Positions 35,321-44,392 of a stretch of 59,420 nucleotides of DNA are shown here, piece after piece; position 1 is the stretch's first letter, and each line of letters starts with the position of its first letter. Below the pieces are notes generated by a model. It made no database searches. It was not told where the DNA came from and worked only from the letters and a program-made list of their open reading frames with translations. This DNA comes from Hyphomicrobiales bacterium. GTDB taxonomy: Bacteria > Pseudomonadota > Alphaproteobacteria > Rhizobiales > Rhizobiaceae. The position numbers and the translations under genes are program-made. The stretch lies in contig UCEU01000035.1 of assembly GCA_900471485.1 (NCBI GenBank), positions 1 to 59,420 of the forward strand, read 5' to 3'.

Positions 35321-36172
35321 CTATGCGGAAATTCGTTGGCGAACCACGTCCGAACGATCCGGCCCGCTGGCTTGCGGCATCTCTGCAGTCATCATGGAAT
35401 CATTGATCCTCAAGAAGGGAAGATTGAGCTTCGCGGCCTTTTCCTCCTTGAGGCAGTCTATTGCGGCGAGGAATCGCGGAATATCGTTCCATCCGATATC
35501 GCAGAGAAATTTCGGATGGTAGGTCCACCATTCGCTCGCCAGTAACTTCGCGATCGTCTCCTCGTCGAAGCGGTAACGGATGATCTTCGCCGGATTGCCA
35601 CCCACGATGGCAAATGGCGGCACATCCTTGGTTACCACGCTGTTGGCTGCGACAACGGCCCCGGTGCCGATGTGAATTCCCATCTGCAGGGTGCAGTCTC
35701 GTCCGATCCAGACGTCGTTGTCGAGCGTCGGATACGGCTTTCCGCCGTGAATGTCCCAGCCGTACTTGGCGACTTGTGCGGAGTTCGTGAAATCCCGACA
35801 CAAGACACTGCTTCCACGGAAGGTGATGATCGACGTCGTCACAAGGTCGAGCGGATGATAGCTGTCGAGGAATGTCAAACCTGAAGAGATCGAGCAGTAT
35901 CGACCGATCTTCATCGGTTCGGGCAAAGGCGAGTAGGAATAGGAGAGCAGGCCGATCGATGTCAGTCCGCAGTAATGGACACCACCGGTGCTCGGAACGT
36001 ACGGGCCGCCGTAGAGGCCGCAGTGCGGCTCGATCATGACGTCGTTCTTCGGACTAAGGTGCTGCCCTGCGACGAGCCACCCATAGCCACCGGGTTTTGG
36101 TGGCCCCGAATTCACCTTGAAGAGTATCCGGAACTCCCACATCAAACCGAAAGCGGATGCCGTCAATTCCAT
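35321..36172 (-). CDS. CatB-related O-acetyltransferase (hexapeptide repeat)
   Basis: 283 residues from the ATG at 36172; a TTG at 36202 with no ribosome site is the alternative. It is a left-handed beta-helix acyltransferase of the xenobiotic/CatB group: MKIGRYCSISSGLTF, the DNDVWIGRDCTLQMGIHIGT repeats, GAVVAANSVVTKDVPPFAIV and the closing GGNPAKIIRYRFDEE motif. It would use acetyl-CoA to acetylate a hydroxyl group of a sugar or small molecule, perhaps surface polysaccharide or an antibiotic. Its base composition looks lower in GC than its neighbours, and it sits next to tRNA-Pro, so lateral acquisition is possible. It has no operon partner. Confidence 0.88.
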   Translation of the reverse strand: MELTASAFGLMWEFRILFKVNSGPPKPGGYGWLVAGQHLSPKNDVMIEPHCGLYGGPYVPSTGGVHYCGLTSIGLLSYSYSPLPEPMKIGRYCSISSGLTFLDSYHPLDLVTTSIITFRGSSVLCRDFTNSAQVAKYGWDIHGGKPYPTLDNDVWIGRDCTLQMGIHIGTGAVVAANSVVTKDVPPFAIVGGNPAKIIRYRFDEETIAKLLASEWWTYHPKFLCDIGWNDIPRFLAAIDCLKEEKAAKLNLPFLRINDSMMTAEMPQASGPDRSDVVRQRISA

Positions 36173-36381
36173 GATTTTCGCCGCGCTCCATCCAATCCGC
36201 AAGTTCGATCAGCGGACACTGGGAGCAAGCAGTAGCACCATCATCTTAAGATTGTTGCAACTGGAAGGAGACGCAGCTCCAGTCGCTCGCCACTCGCTTT
36301 GGCCAGCAACGCATTATTAAGCATGCGTAACGTATCATTCACCATAATGAATCGCTTTTCGTTAACCCTGGGGATGTTTCG

Positions 36382-37023
36382 ATGATGCCTGTTCGTGTCT
36401 CTGTCGTGCTTGCGGCGCTTGCGCTTGCGGCACCCGCTCTCGCCGCCGATCTCGCGCCGCCGGTGGAGCCGGTGCCGATCGAACAGTCCGTGCCCGTCTT
36501 CAGCTGGACCGGCCCCTATGCGGGTCTGCGCGGCGGCGTCGGCTTCCTGCAGGGCGACTTCAGCATTCCCGGCGCCAGTGCCTCGGAGAACATCAGCGGC
36601 GGCCTGCTCGGTGGCTTCGTCGGCGCCAACTATCAGATGGACAACATCGTCGTCGGCATCGAAGGCAATCTGAATTACAACTGGAACAAAACCGACATCG
36701 ACGTGATCGGCACCGATACGGAAGTGAAGAGCGATGTTTCCGGCTCGGTGGTCGGTCGCCTCGGCTACGCCATGGATCAGACGCTGTTCTTCGCGACCGC
36801 CGGCTGGGCTGCGACGCGCGTAGGCATCGACACCGCCGCCGGCAGCGAAGACCGCACTTTCAACGGTTGGACCGTCGGCGCCGGCATCGACTACGCCTTC
36901 AGCGACACTCTCTTCGGCCGCGCCGAATACAGCTACAACAATTTCGGAACCGAGCAGATTCAGGGCACGGACGTCGATCTCGACGAGCACGTCGTCACCG
37001 CCGGCATCGGCATGAAGTTCTGA
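36382..37023 (+). CDS. Outer-membrane beta-barrel protein, RopB/Omp25-like
   Basis: 213 residues. The ATG at 36382 follows GGGGATG. Signal peptide 1-22 (ending ALAA), a Pro-rich stretch, then FSWTGPYAGLRGGVGF and amphipathic beta strands to a C-terminal phenylalanine (GIGMKF), all hallmarks of 8-stranded barrels of the rhizobial/Brucella Omp25-Omp31 family. It is a structural outer-membrane protein that affects envelope integrity. It is monocistronic with its own terminator, and the preceding 180 bp is AT-rich. Confidence 0.9.
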   Translation: MMPVRVSVVLAALALAAPALAADLAPPVEPVPIEQSVPVFSWTGPYAGLRGGVGFLQGDFSIPGASASENISGGLLGGFVGANYQMDNIVVGIEGNLNYNWNKTDIDVIGTDTEVKSDVSGSVVGRLGYAMDQTLFFATAGWAATRVGIDTAAGSEDRTFNGWTVGAGIDYAFSDTLFGRAEYSYNNFGTEQIQGTDVDLDEHVVTAGIGMKF

Positions 37024-37043
37024 GAACGGATTTGAAAATCACC

Positions 37044-37072
37044 CGGGCGCAGCCGACGTTGCGCCCGTTTTT
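37044..37072 (+). terminator. Intrinsic terminator after the outer-membrane protein gene
   Basis: Stem CGGGCGCA/TGCGCCCG (37044-37051, 37060-37067) with an 8-nt loop, then TTTTTATTT. It overlaps the last bases of the convergent DUF192 gene. Confidence 0.92.
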
Positions 37073-37553
37073 ATTTGCGCTTGGTGATCGTGGCGCTCAT
37101 CACCCGGTCGCCGATCTTGATGCCGAGCTTGGCGCTCGTACCGGCGTTCAGTTCGACGACATAGTTCACCTCGGTCATCGAATCGATGATGTCGCGCGAA
37201 TAGGGAACCGCGTTCTGCTTGATGTTGCGGATGGTGCCGGCGGAATCGAGGAACAGCATGTCGAGCGGCAGAACCGTGTTCTCCATCCACATCTGCACCC
37301 GCCGTGACACCCCGAAATCGAAGATCATGCCGGCATCCGCCGCCATCTGCTTGCGATACATCAGCCCGCGCTCGCGCTGCGCATTGGTATCGGCGATCTC
37401 CACCATGAACTTCAGCTGCTTGCCCGAGGCCGTCTGGATCACCAGCGGCTCCTTGTCGAAATTCATCGGCTGCTGCGCGATAGCAGGAAAGGCGAGCATG
37501 AAAAAAAGCGCCACGAGGGCGCTTCTGATCTTATGGACAGCCATGGCGGACAT
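37071..37553 (-). CDS. DUF192 family secreted protein
   Basis: 160 residues. The ATG at 37553 shares one base with the TGA of the cold-shock gene (TGATG), which implies translational coupling; an ATG at 37544 is possible. A signal peptide (about 1-26, AFPAIA) precedes the DUF192 barrel with QRERGLMYRKQMAADAGMIF and MWMENTVLPLDMLFLD, both family-defining. It is a small periplasmic protein of unknown function. The cold-shock/DUF192 pairing is common in rhizobia. Confidence 0.88.
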   Translation of the reverse strand: MSAMAVHKIRSALVALFFMLAFPAIAQQPMNFDKEPLVIQTASGKQLKFMVEIADTNAQRERGLMYRKQMAADAGMIFDFGVSRRVQMWMENTVLPLDMLFLDSAGTIRNIKQNAVPYSRDIIDSMTEVNYVVELNAGTSAKLGIKIGDRVMSATITKRK

Positions 37554-38131
37554 CAGTGCGCGCGGCTCGCCGGAGCTGGAATGTCGGGATGGATCTCGGC
37601 GGCCATCAGGCCCTTGTCGCCATCGCCGAAGCGCACCAGCACCACCTGTCCCGGGCGCAGCTCGGTCAGGCCGAAGCGGCGCAGCGTTTCCATGTGCACG
37701 AAAATATCCTCGGTGCCCTCGCCGCGCGTCAGGAAGCCAAAGCCCTTGGTGCGGTTGAACCACTTGACCAATGCCCGTTCCAGCCCGCTCGTGGGCGTAA
37801 CCTGCACATGTGTGCGCACCGGCGGCAGCTGCGACGGGTGAACCGCCGTCGACTGATCCATGGAGAGAATCTTGAAGGCCTGGTAGCCGCGGTCGCGTCG
37901 CTGGATCAGCGCCACGATGCGCGTACCCTCGAGAATGGTCTGGTAGCCATCGCGACGCAGGCAGGTCACGTGCAGCAGAACGTCCTGCATGCCGTTATCG
38001 GGAATGATGAAACCAAATCCCTTGGCGACATCGAACCATTTCACGACACCCGTGATCTCGATAAGGTCGACCGCGTCTCCCGCGAGTTGATCGAGGTCGG
38101 TGAATTCCTTCGATGAAATCCTGTCAGCCAT
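37553..38131 (-). CDS. Double cold-shock-domain protein
   Basis: 192 residues with two CSD folds: CSD1 about 26-92 (VVKWFDVAKGFGFIIP, LLHVT) and CSD2 about 117-180 (LVKWFNRTKGFGFLTR, DIFVHME). Both RNP1 motifs (KGFGF) are present; RNP2 of CSD1 is altered to VLLHV. It is an RNA-binding chaperone or transcription antiterminator. It is longer than single-domain CspA proteins (about 70 residues), which is normal for this alphaproteobacterial type. It is coupled to DUF192 downstream. Confidence 0.92.
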   Translation of the reverse strand: MADRISSKEFTDLDQLAGDAVDLIEITGVVKWFDVAKGFGFIIPDNGMQDVLLHVTCLRRDGYQTILEGTRIVALIQRRDRGYQAFKILSMDQSTAVHPSQLPPVRTHVQVTPTSGLERALVKWFNRTKGFGFLTRGEGTEDIFVHMETLRRFGLTELRPGQVVLVRFGDGDKGLMAAEIHPDIPAPASRAH

Positions 38132-38324
38132 TTCGCCAGCCCCTCAATACGCGTCACACTGTTACGGTTAACTGATTCTTGAGATCAAGATTAACATGTT
38201 GGTAACGGATTAGCGCAAGTCCTACTTTTCGATTATTCCCAGTTGCCGATCATACCCTTTTGTCTTGCCCGAAGCTGACGCTCCGCCACATAAGGGAGCG
38301 CCCCTGCATTAGAGAGGAAATAGA

Positions 38325-38765
38325 ATGCGTTATCTCCACACCATGGTCCGCGTGAAGGATCTGGACGCCTCGCTGCACTTTTACACGAACCTGTTCGGTC
38401 TCGAGGAAGTCCGCCGCATCGAAAACGAGAAGGGTCACTTCACCCTCGTCTTCCTGGCAGCCCCCGGCGACAAGGACGACGCCACCTCGAAGAAGGCCCC
38501 TTGCCTCGAGCTCACCTACAACTGGGACACCGAGGATTACACCGGCGGCCGCAACTTCGGCCACCTGGCCTATGAGGTCGACGACATCTACGCAACCTGC
38601 CAGAAGCTGATGGACAACGGCATCACCATCAACCGCCCGCCCCGCGACGGCCACATGGCCTTCGTGCGCTCGCCGGATGGCATTTCCATCGAGATTCTTC
38701 AGAAGGACGGCAGCCTTCCGGCCGCCGAGCCCTGGGCTTCGATGGGCAATACCGGCGCCTGGTAA
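38325..38765 (+). CDS. gloA: Lactoylglutathione lyase (glyoxalase I)
   Basis: 146 residues. The ATG at 38325 follows AGAGAGGAAA. It converts the methylglyoxal-glutathione hemithioacetal to S-lactoylglutathione. Metal ligands correspond to the Escherichia coli enzyme: H5, E62, H80 and E123. The family start MRYLHTMVRVKDLDASLHFY and LTYNWDTEDYTGGRNFGHLA are clear. Nothing suggests an operon; the lipoprotein gene follows after 156 bp. Confidence 0.96.
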   Translation: MRYLHTMVRVKDLDASLHFYTNLFGLEEVRRIENEKGHFTLVFLAAPGDKDDATSKKAPCLELTYNWDTEDYTGGRNFGHLAYEVDDIYATCQKLMDNGITINRPPRDGHMAFVRSPDGISIEILQKDGSLPAAEPWASMGNTGAW

Positions 38766-38921
38766 AGCGAGGCTTTTGCGAGGCTTGCGGCTTTTGCGAT
38801 TTGCGGCACCCGTGCCCGGATCGCGCTTGCCGCAGGCTGATGCCGCGGGCACTCTCGCGATGACTCGAGGCAAGAGACGCGATTTCCGTGCGTCTTTTGC
38901 CGTCATCTGGAGACTGTTCGT

Positions 38922-40046
38922 TTGCTCGCTGTTGAAAAGCGGAGGCCGCTCGGCGCCGCCCTTCTGCCCACCCTGCTGATTGCCACATCCGTGTTGGCGC
39001 TTGCCGGTTGCGTATCGGACAAGACGTCTCCCGATGCCGCATCGGTCGCATCGCCGGCCGAACCCGCCGCAGCCGCCCAGGCCACGGCCGCCGCCGCGCA
39101 ACCGCAGACGGGCTACCGCGACCCGATGGTCTCCGCTACGGGCGGCCAGGCTCCCCAGACCGCGCAGATGGCCGGCCAAATGCAGGGCCAGGCACAACAG
39201 GGCCAGATGCCCATGCAGGCCAACGCTCAGCCGATGGCCGCCGGTTCGGCGGGAAGCACTCCTGCAAATATCGGCGGCCTCGCCATGCAATCGACCGGCA
39301 TCAACGCGCAGGCGATGAGCATCTTCTCCGTTCGCCCAAAGATGCAGAACAACCCGACCTCGACCCAATTCCAGCCGACCGACGGCAACGCCTATGCGCC
39401 CGGCGGCGTCAGCCCTGCCCGCTCCAGCGTCTACAGCAGCCAGTTTCCCGTCGATCAGCAGCAGGCGCCGCAAGGCGACATCCTTCCGCAGCAATCCTCA
39501 CAGAATACGAGCACTCAGATCGCGCCGACGCAGACTGCCTATGTCGCGACCGGCGCGCTCGCCGGCCAGACCAGCAAGGCACTCTACAGCGCCCCGAAGC
39601 AGAACCTGCTCGGCAGCCTATCCGGCCTGCTGCAGAAAGCTTCGCTGCCGGGCATGACCCGCGTCGCACCAAATGGCCTGCATATCCAGAACGACAAGGT
39701 CGAGGTCGGCTGTTTCAAGCCCAACCTGCTGAATGTCATCAAGGCGGTGGAGACGCATTTCGGCAAGCCGGTGCTCGTTACATCGGGCTATCGCGATCCC
39801 GAGCATAACCGCATGGTCGGCGGCGCCGAGGAATCGATGCACAAGACCTGCGACGCAGCCGACATCCAGATTTCAGGCGTCTCGAAATGGGAAATCGCCG
39901 GCTTCATCCGCTCGCTTCCCGATCGCGGCGGCGTCGGCACCTATTGCCACACGGATTCGGTCCATCTCGATACCGGGCGCAACCGCGACTGGAACTGGGG
40001 CTGCGGCGGCAAGGCCCCGCCCGCCGCCATCGCCCGCGCGCTCTGA
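38922..40046 (+). CDS. Lipoprotein with C-terminal M15-type (D-Ala-D-Ala carboxypeptidase-like) domain
   Basis: 374 residues from a TTG at 38922 that has GGAG 8 nt upstream. The lipobox is LALAGC (C30). Residues 35-250 are low-complexity (Ala, Gln, Pro, Ser) and disordered, typical of a linker spanning from the membrane. The C-terminal peptidase M15/DUF882-like domain (about 260-370) carries SGYRDPEHNRMVGG, the zinc ligands in SMHKTCDAADIQ and the final ligand in SVHLD. It likely trims peptidoglycan peptides in the periplasm. The gene stands alone, 156 bp after gloA. Confidence 0.88.
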   Translation: MLAVEKRRPLGAALLPTLLIATSVLALAGCVSDKTSPDAASVASPAEPAAAAQATAAAAQPQTGYRDPMVSATGGQAPQTAQMAGQMQGQAQQGQMPMQANAQPMAAGSAGSTPANIGGLAMQSTGINAQAMSIFSVRPKMQNNPTSTQFQPTDGNAYAPGGVSPARSSVYSSQFPVDQQQAPQGDILPQQSSQNTSTQIAPTQTAYVATGALAGQTSKALYSAPKQNLLGSLSGLLQKASLPGMTRVAPNGLHIQNDKVEVGCFKPNLLNVIKAVETHFGKPVLVTSGYRDPEHNRMVGGAEESMHKTCDAADIQISGVSKWEIAGFIRSLPDRGGVGTYCHTDSVHLDTGRNRDWNWGCGGKAPPAAIARAL

Positions 40047-40242
40047 CGGCCCATAGCCATCCCGTTTCGCAATACCGACGCGTCGCCCGCCATGCGAGCG
40101 CCCGCGCGCAGTCGTTTGATTCCCCTGCAAAATAAGGGATTTCCTGGCCTCAAAAAGTTTCTGCGATTTTTTCCATGAAAAATCGAAATTGCCGCTTGCG
40201 GGAATCCAGGTGCCTGATTATAAGGGCGCCACCACGAAGGAA

Positions 40243-40317
40243 GCGCCCTTCGTCTATCGGTTAGGACACCAGATTTTCATTCTGGGAAGAGGGGTTCGAC
40301 TCCCCTAGGGCGTGCCA
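40243..40317 (+). tRNA. tRNA-Glu (anticodon TTC)
   Basis: A 75-nt cloverleaf: acceptor GCGCCCT/AGGGCGT (closing G-U pair), D-arm TCGTCTATCGGTTAGGACA, anticodon stem CCAGA-TTTTCAT-TCTGG, T-arm GAGGGGTTCGACTCCCCT, and encoded CCA. It follows an AT-rich promoter-like region at 40130-40230. Confidence 0.94.
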
Positions 40318-40443
40318 CTTCCCTCGCTTATCGGCGAGTTACTTCCAAGAAAAATCAAAACATTGCCGACAAAGGTTCAAGCGACACTTGAGCACGTGCC
40401 TCTCGCGGCAAAGCCAACAGTCGCGAGCGCGGCCCACATCCTC

Positions 40444-41709
40444 CTAGCTCACCAAAAACGCCCTGAAATCATTCACATTGGTCCCCGTCGGGCCGGGCAC
40501 GAACAGGTCGTCGATCAGGTCGAAGGCGGACCAGGCGTCGTGGCCGGCGAGAAGGGCGCGGGCGTCGCCGCCCCTCGCCCGAATTCGCGCCACCGTCGTT
40601 CCGTCGCAGAAGGCGCCGGCATTGTCTTCCGAGCCGTCGATACCATCCGTATCCGCCGCAAGCCCGACGATGCCGTCGGTGCCCTGCAGGTCGAGCGCCG
40701 AGGATAGGAGCAGTTCGGAGTTTCGCCCGCCCTTGCCATAGCTGCCGCCGCCTATCGTCACCGTCGTCTCGCCGCCGGATAGCAGCACGAAGGGTTTTCG
40801 GGCGATCCCCTGCGTCTGCGCGAATTCTTTGGCGAGCGCGGCGTGCATACGGCCGATGTCGCGCGCCTCGCCTTCGATACAGTCTGACAGGATGACCGGT
40901 TCCACGCCCTCGGCGCGCGCAAGCGCCGCAGCAGCGTCGAGCGAAACGCGGGCGGAAGCGATGACATGCACCTCGTTGCGCGCAAAGACCGAATCGTCGG
41001 GCCGCGGCACCCGCACAGTGCGGATATGGTCGATCATGCGCGCGTCGAGTTCGATGCGATAGTTGCGGATCAGCCTCAGCGCCTCCTCCGCATCCGAAAG
41101 GTCGGGCACGGTGGGGCCGGAGGCGACGAAGGCGGGGTTATCGCCGGGGACGTCGGAAACCACGAGGCTGACGACCCTTGCCGGATAGGCCTGCGCCGCC
41201 AGCCGGCCGCCCTTGATGCGTGAGAAATGCTTGCGGATGACGTTCATCGCCGAGATCGGCGCGCCCGATGCGAGCAGCGCTTCGTTGAGCGCGATCTCGT
41301 CGGCCAGCGTGAAGCCGAACGGCGGCGCCGGCAGCAGCGAGGAACCGCCACCCGAAATCAGCGCGACCACCAGATCGTCGCTGGTCAGCCCATGCAGATG
41401 ATTGAGCAGCGCCTCGCCGGCGACCAGACCGGCCCGGTCGGGAACCGGATGGGCGGCCTGCAGGATACCTGTCTGGGCACAGCTCTCCACCGGTCCGTGC
41501 CGCGCGACGACCAGGCCATCAAGCGGTCCGTCCCATGCCCTCTCGAAGGCAGCCGCCATCTGGCTCGCGGCCTTGCCGGCGCCGACAACGATCGTACGTC
41601 CCTTCGGGCGCTGCGGCAGATGCCTGACGATCGCGTCATAGGGGTCCGCCGCTTCCACCGCCTTCTGGAACAGGGACGCCAGAAAGGCACGAGACCGAGC
41701 GATATCCAA
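40444..41709 (-). CDS. Glycerate 2-kinase (MOFRL family)
   Basis: 421 residues from a TTG at 41709 chosen because GGAGG lies 9 nt upstream and family proteins start at DIARSRAFLASLFQKAVEAADP; a longer frame to 41781 runs back towards the palindromic repeat. Motifs: VVGAGKAASQMA (phosphate loop of the DUF4147 domain), ALISGGGSSLLPAP, and the C-terminal MOFRL LLSGGETTVTIGGGSYGKGG with AADTDGIDGSEDNAGAF. It phosphorylates D-glycerate to 2-phosphoglycerate, closing routes such as tartrate, hydroxypyruvate or tartronate degradation. It is downstream of the GMC/LacI cluster but separated from it by 233 bp that contain the repeat, so it is probably a separate unit. Confidence 0.92.
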   Translation of the reverse strand: MDIARSRAFLASLFQKAVEAADPYDAIVRHLPQRPKGRTIVVGAGKAASQMAAAFERAWDGPLDGLVVARHGPVESCAQTGILQAAHPVPDRAGLVAGEALLNHLHGLTSDDLVVALISGGGSSLLPAPPFGFTLADEIALNEALLASGAPISAMNVIRKHFSRIKGGRLAAQAYPARVVSLVVSDVPGDNPAFVASGPTVPDLSDAEEALRLIRNYRIELDARMIDHIRTVRVPRPDDSVFARNEVHVIASARVSLDAAAALARAEGVEPVILSDCIEGEARDIGRMHAALAKEFAQTQGIARKPFVLLSGGETTVTIGGGSYGKGGRNSELLLSSALDLQGTDGIVGLAADTDGIDGSEDNAGAFCDGTTVARIRARGGDARALLAGHDAWSAFDLIDDLFVPGPTGTNVNDFRAFLVS

Positions 41710-41844
41710 ACCTGATGCCCTCCATGTCAACGGCGTCGTAGACGCCGGCCATCTCCCCGATGGCGTAATATCGGCCGACATTGCTGCGGTTGTCGCCGCA
41801 GATCAACCCCTCGACCGGCCGCTTCGGTACGCCTCGCCGATCCA

Positions 41845-41946
41845 GAGCGATTCCAGGAAAAGCGCGAAGCGGTTTTCCGTCCGGAATTGCGTGAAAAAAG
41901 CGAATAGAGCTGTTCCGCGATTCGAAGAAAAGCGGAATTGCTCTAT
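41845..41946. repeat. Rhizobial palindromic intergenic repeat (two adjoining palindromes)
   Basis: Two imperfect palindromes: 41848-41890 (GCGATTCC...GGAATTGC) and 41907-41945 (AGAGCTGTTCCGC...GCGGAATTGCTCT). The first matches a short element scattered through many rhizobial genomes between genes (core GATTCCAGGAAAAGCG then GCGGTTTTCCGTCCGGAATT). Its end supplies the TAG stop codon of the adjacent GMC oxidoreductase gene. Confidence 0.75.
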
Positions 41947-43598
41947 CGGATATCGGAGCGCGCGCGTGGCCTGATATCGTTGCGCTCATGGGCGAAGATC
42001 GCACCCGGCAGCGGCTCGAGCCCGCGGATGATGTCGGCGCCCTTCTCGCCCACCATGATGGTCGGCGCGTTGGTGTTGCACGACGGCACGCGCGGCATCA
42101 CGGATGAATCGCAGACCCGGAGCCCCTCGAGCCCGCGCACCTTGAGATCGAGCCCGACGACCGCATCGGCACCTGTGCCCATCTTGCAAGTGCCGACGGG
42201 GTGATGATCCGTCTTGGCGTTGGCGCAGCCATAGTCGAAAAGTTCCTGCTCCGTGTTGACCTTCGGCCCCGGCAGGCGCTCGGCCATGACGAATGGCTTC
42301 AGCGCGTCCTGCTGCATGATCTCGCGCGCGATCCGCAGCCCTTCCAGCGACATCTTCAGGTCGTGCGGATCGGACCAGTAGTTCGGATCGATCAGCGGCG
42401 GCGCCGATGGATCGGCGGACCGCAACCGTACGGTCCCGCGCGAGCGTGGATGCAGATAGGCCGAATTCAGCGTCACGCCGGCATTCTTGAGCTTCTCGAC
42501 ACCGGCCTCGATGCCGGATCCAAGACCGAGGTGGAACTGGATATCCGGCGAGCGTGCATCGGGATCGGCGTACCAGAAGCCGCCGGTCTCGAACAGCGAC
42601 GAGGCGACCGGGCCGGTGCGGAAGAGCACATATTCGAGCCCCGCCCAGACGGTGCGATGTAGCTTGGCGACGCCATCATAGGTGTGGTCGCCGGTGCATT
42701 CGGAAATGACGAAGAGATCGAGATGGTCCTGCAGGTTGCTGCCGACGCCCTGGAGGTCATGCTGTACCTTGACGCCGACGGCGCTCAGATGCTCGGCCGG
42801 ACCGATACCCGATTGCAGAAGCAGCTTCGGCGAGCCGATCGCGCCGGACGTGACGAGAACCTCGCGCTCGGCGCGGATGATCTCGCTCCCCCGCTCCGTC
42901 ACGACCTCGACACCAACAGCCCGCATCCCCTCGAGCACGATGCGGGTGACCCGCGCGCCGGTCCTGACGGTCAGGTTCTTCCGTCCCTTGATCGGTGAAA
43001 GATAGGCAAGCGATGCCGACGAGCGGCGCCGGTTACGCTGCGTCAGCTGATAGAAGCCGACACCTGCCTGTTGCTTGCCGTTGAAATCATGGTTGTAGGG
43101 AATACCGAGCTCCTGTCCCGCCTTGATATAGGCGTCGCAGATCGGCAGCGCCGAGACAGGCATCGAAACCCCGAGCGGACCACCATAGGAATGATAATCG
43201 TCGGCGAAACGCTGGTTGTCTTCCGCCCGTTTGAAATAGGGAAGGATCGACCGGTAGTCCCAGCCCTCGCAACCGTCCTCGCTGGCCCAGAGATCATAGT
43301 CGGCGGCATTGCCGCGCGTATAGAGCTGCGCATTGATCGAGGAGCCGCCGCCGATCACCTTGGCCTGCGTATAGCGCAGCACGCGACCGTTCATGTGCTT
43401 CTGCGGTACGGTCTCCCATCCCCAGCTCGCCACGCCCTTGGTCATCTTCGCGAAGCCGGCCGGCATATGGAACAGCGGGTTCCAATCACCGCCGCCGGCT
43501 TCGAGAAGAAGCACGCGGACCGTGGGATCTTCGCTGAGGCGGCTTGCGAGCACGCACCCGGCAGGTCCGGCACCGGTGATGATGTAGTCATAGGCCAT
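41943..43598 (-). CDS. GMC family oxidoreductase (choline dehydrogenase/AlkJ-like)
   Basis: 551 residues. FAD-binding YDYIITGAGPAGCVLASRL at the N-terminus, LLEAGGGD, and GMC signature 1 around VIGGGSSINAQLYTRGNAADYDLW. Signature 2 is SGAIGSPKLLLQSGIGPAEHL, and the C-terminal catalytic pair lies in DHHPVGTCKMG and NTNAPTIMVGEKGADII. It oxidises an alcohol to an aldehyde and passes electrons to the respiratory chain. It is the last gene of the LacI-headed run, 14 bp after the SDR gene. The last residues (RPRARSDIR) and stop are encoded at the edge of the palindromic repeat, so the natural C-terminus may have been altered by its insertion. Confidence 0.93.
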   Translation of the reverse strand: MAYDYIITGAGPAGCVLASRLSEDPTVRVLLLEAGGGDWNPLFHMPAGFAKMTKGVASWGWETVPQKHMNGRVLRYTQAKVIGGGSSINAQLYTRGNAADYDLWASEDGCEGWDYRSILPYFKRAEDNQRFADDYHSYGGPLGVSMPVSALPICDAYIKAGQELGIPYNHDFNGKQQAGVGFYQLTQRNRRRSSASLAYLSPIKGRKNLTVRTGARVTRIVLEGMRAVGVEVVTERGSEIIRAEREVLVTSGAIGSPKLLLQSGIGPAEHLSAVGVKVQHDLQGVGSNLQDHLDLFVISECTGDHTYDGVAKLHRTVWAGLEYVLFRTGPVASSLFETGGFWYADPDARSPDIQFHLGLGSGIEAGVEKLKNAGVTLNSAYLHPRSRGTVRLRSADPSAPPLIDPNYWSDPHDLKMSLEGLRIAREIMQQDALKPFVMAERLPGPKVNTEQELFDYGCANAKTDHHPVGTCKMGTGADAVVGLDLKVRGLEGLRVCDSSVMPRVPSCNTNAPTIMVGEKGADIIRGLEPLPGAIFAHERNDIRPRARSDIR

Positions 43599-43612
43599 GT
43601 CTGTCTATCCTG

Positions 43613-44392
43613 TCACAAGCGGGCGATGGAGAGACCGCCATCGGCATCGATGACGGACCCTGTCGCGAAAGCGAAACTTCCCGAGGCAAGCGCGGTGCAT
43701 ATGGAGCCAAGGTCGCTCGCCTCGCCCCACCGCTTCATCGGCACCAGCCCCGATGCGATGAGGCCGTCATATTTGGCGGTCACGCCCGCCGTCATGTCGG
43801 TGCGGATGATGCCCGGCCGCACCTCGAAGACCGCGATCCCGGTCTCCGCCAGCCGCAATGCCAGCCCTTGCGAGAAAGCGGCGAGCCCCGCCTTGCTGAT
43901 GCAGTAGTCGAGCCGCTCGGGCGAGCTTGCGGCGGCCGATATCGAGGTGATGTTGATGATAGAGCGCGAATGCGTGACCTCGCCGGTCACCAGCATCGCC
44001 TTGATGACAGCCTGGGTGAAGAACACCGTCCCCCTCAGGTTCGTCGCCATGATCGTGTCGAAATTCTCCGGCATGAGGCCGAGGAAATCGCCACGCACCA
44101 CCGCCGCCATGCCGGCATTGTTGACCAGGCAATCGATCCGCCCGAAGCGCTCCAGGATCGCGTGAACCGTGGCGTCGTGACGGCCGACATCGGAAACATC
44201 GGCCTGCAGATAGATGGCGTCACCGCCGAGCGCAGTCAGTTCGTCCACCGTGTCGCGCGCCGTGTCGGCTTCGCCGATGCCTGTGATGACGATGTTGTAG
44301 CCCGCCTTTGCCATGTCGACCGCGATGCCAAGTCCGATCCCGCGGCGCCCGCCGGTAATCACCGCCACCGGTCTTTCAGAACGTGCCGTCAT
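43613..44392 (-). CDS. SDR family oxidoreductase of the LacI cluster
   Basis: 259 residues. The ATG at 44392 shares a base with the TGA of the preceding GMC gene (TGATG). TGGRRGIGLGIA cofactor loop, NNAG, SITSI-type serine in INITSISAAASS, and YCISK catalytic pair; the C-terminal FATGSVIDADGG is typical. NAD(P)-dependent oxidation of a hydroxyl group, probably of the imported substrate or an intermediate. It is translationally coupled to the GMC gene, so the two products probably act in sequence. Confidence 0.92.
   Translation of the reverse strand: MTARSERPVAVITGGRRGIGLGIAVDMAKAGYNIVITGIGEADTARDTVDELTALGGDAIYLQADVSDVGRHDATVHAILERFGRIDCLVNNAGMAAVVRGDFLGLMPENFDTIMATNLRGTVFFTQAVIKAMLVTGEVTHSRSIINITSISAAASSPERLDYCISKAGLAAFSQGLALRLAETGIAVFEVRPGIIRTDMTAGVTAKYDGLIASGLVPMKRWGEASDLGSICTALASGSFAFATGSVIDADGGLSIARL

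Noticed and set aside
38766..38810. Imperfect tandem GAGGCTTTTGC-like repeat after gloA
   Set aside because: The units are too short and irregular, with no stable terminator-like structure, to call a repeat element.
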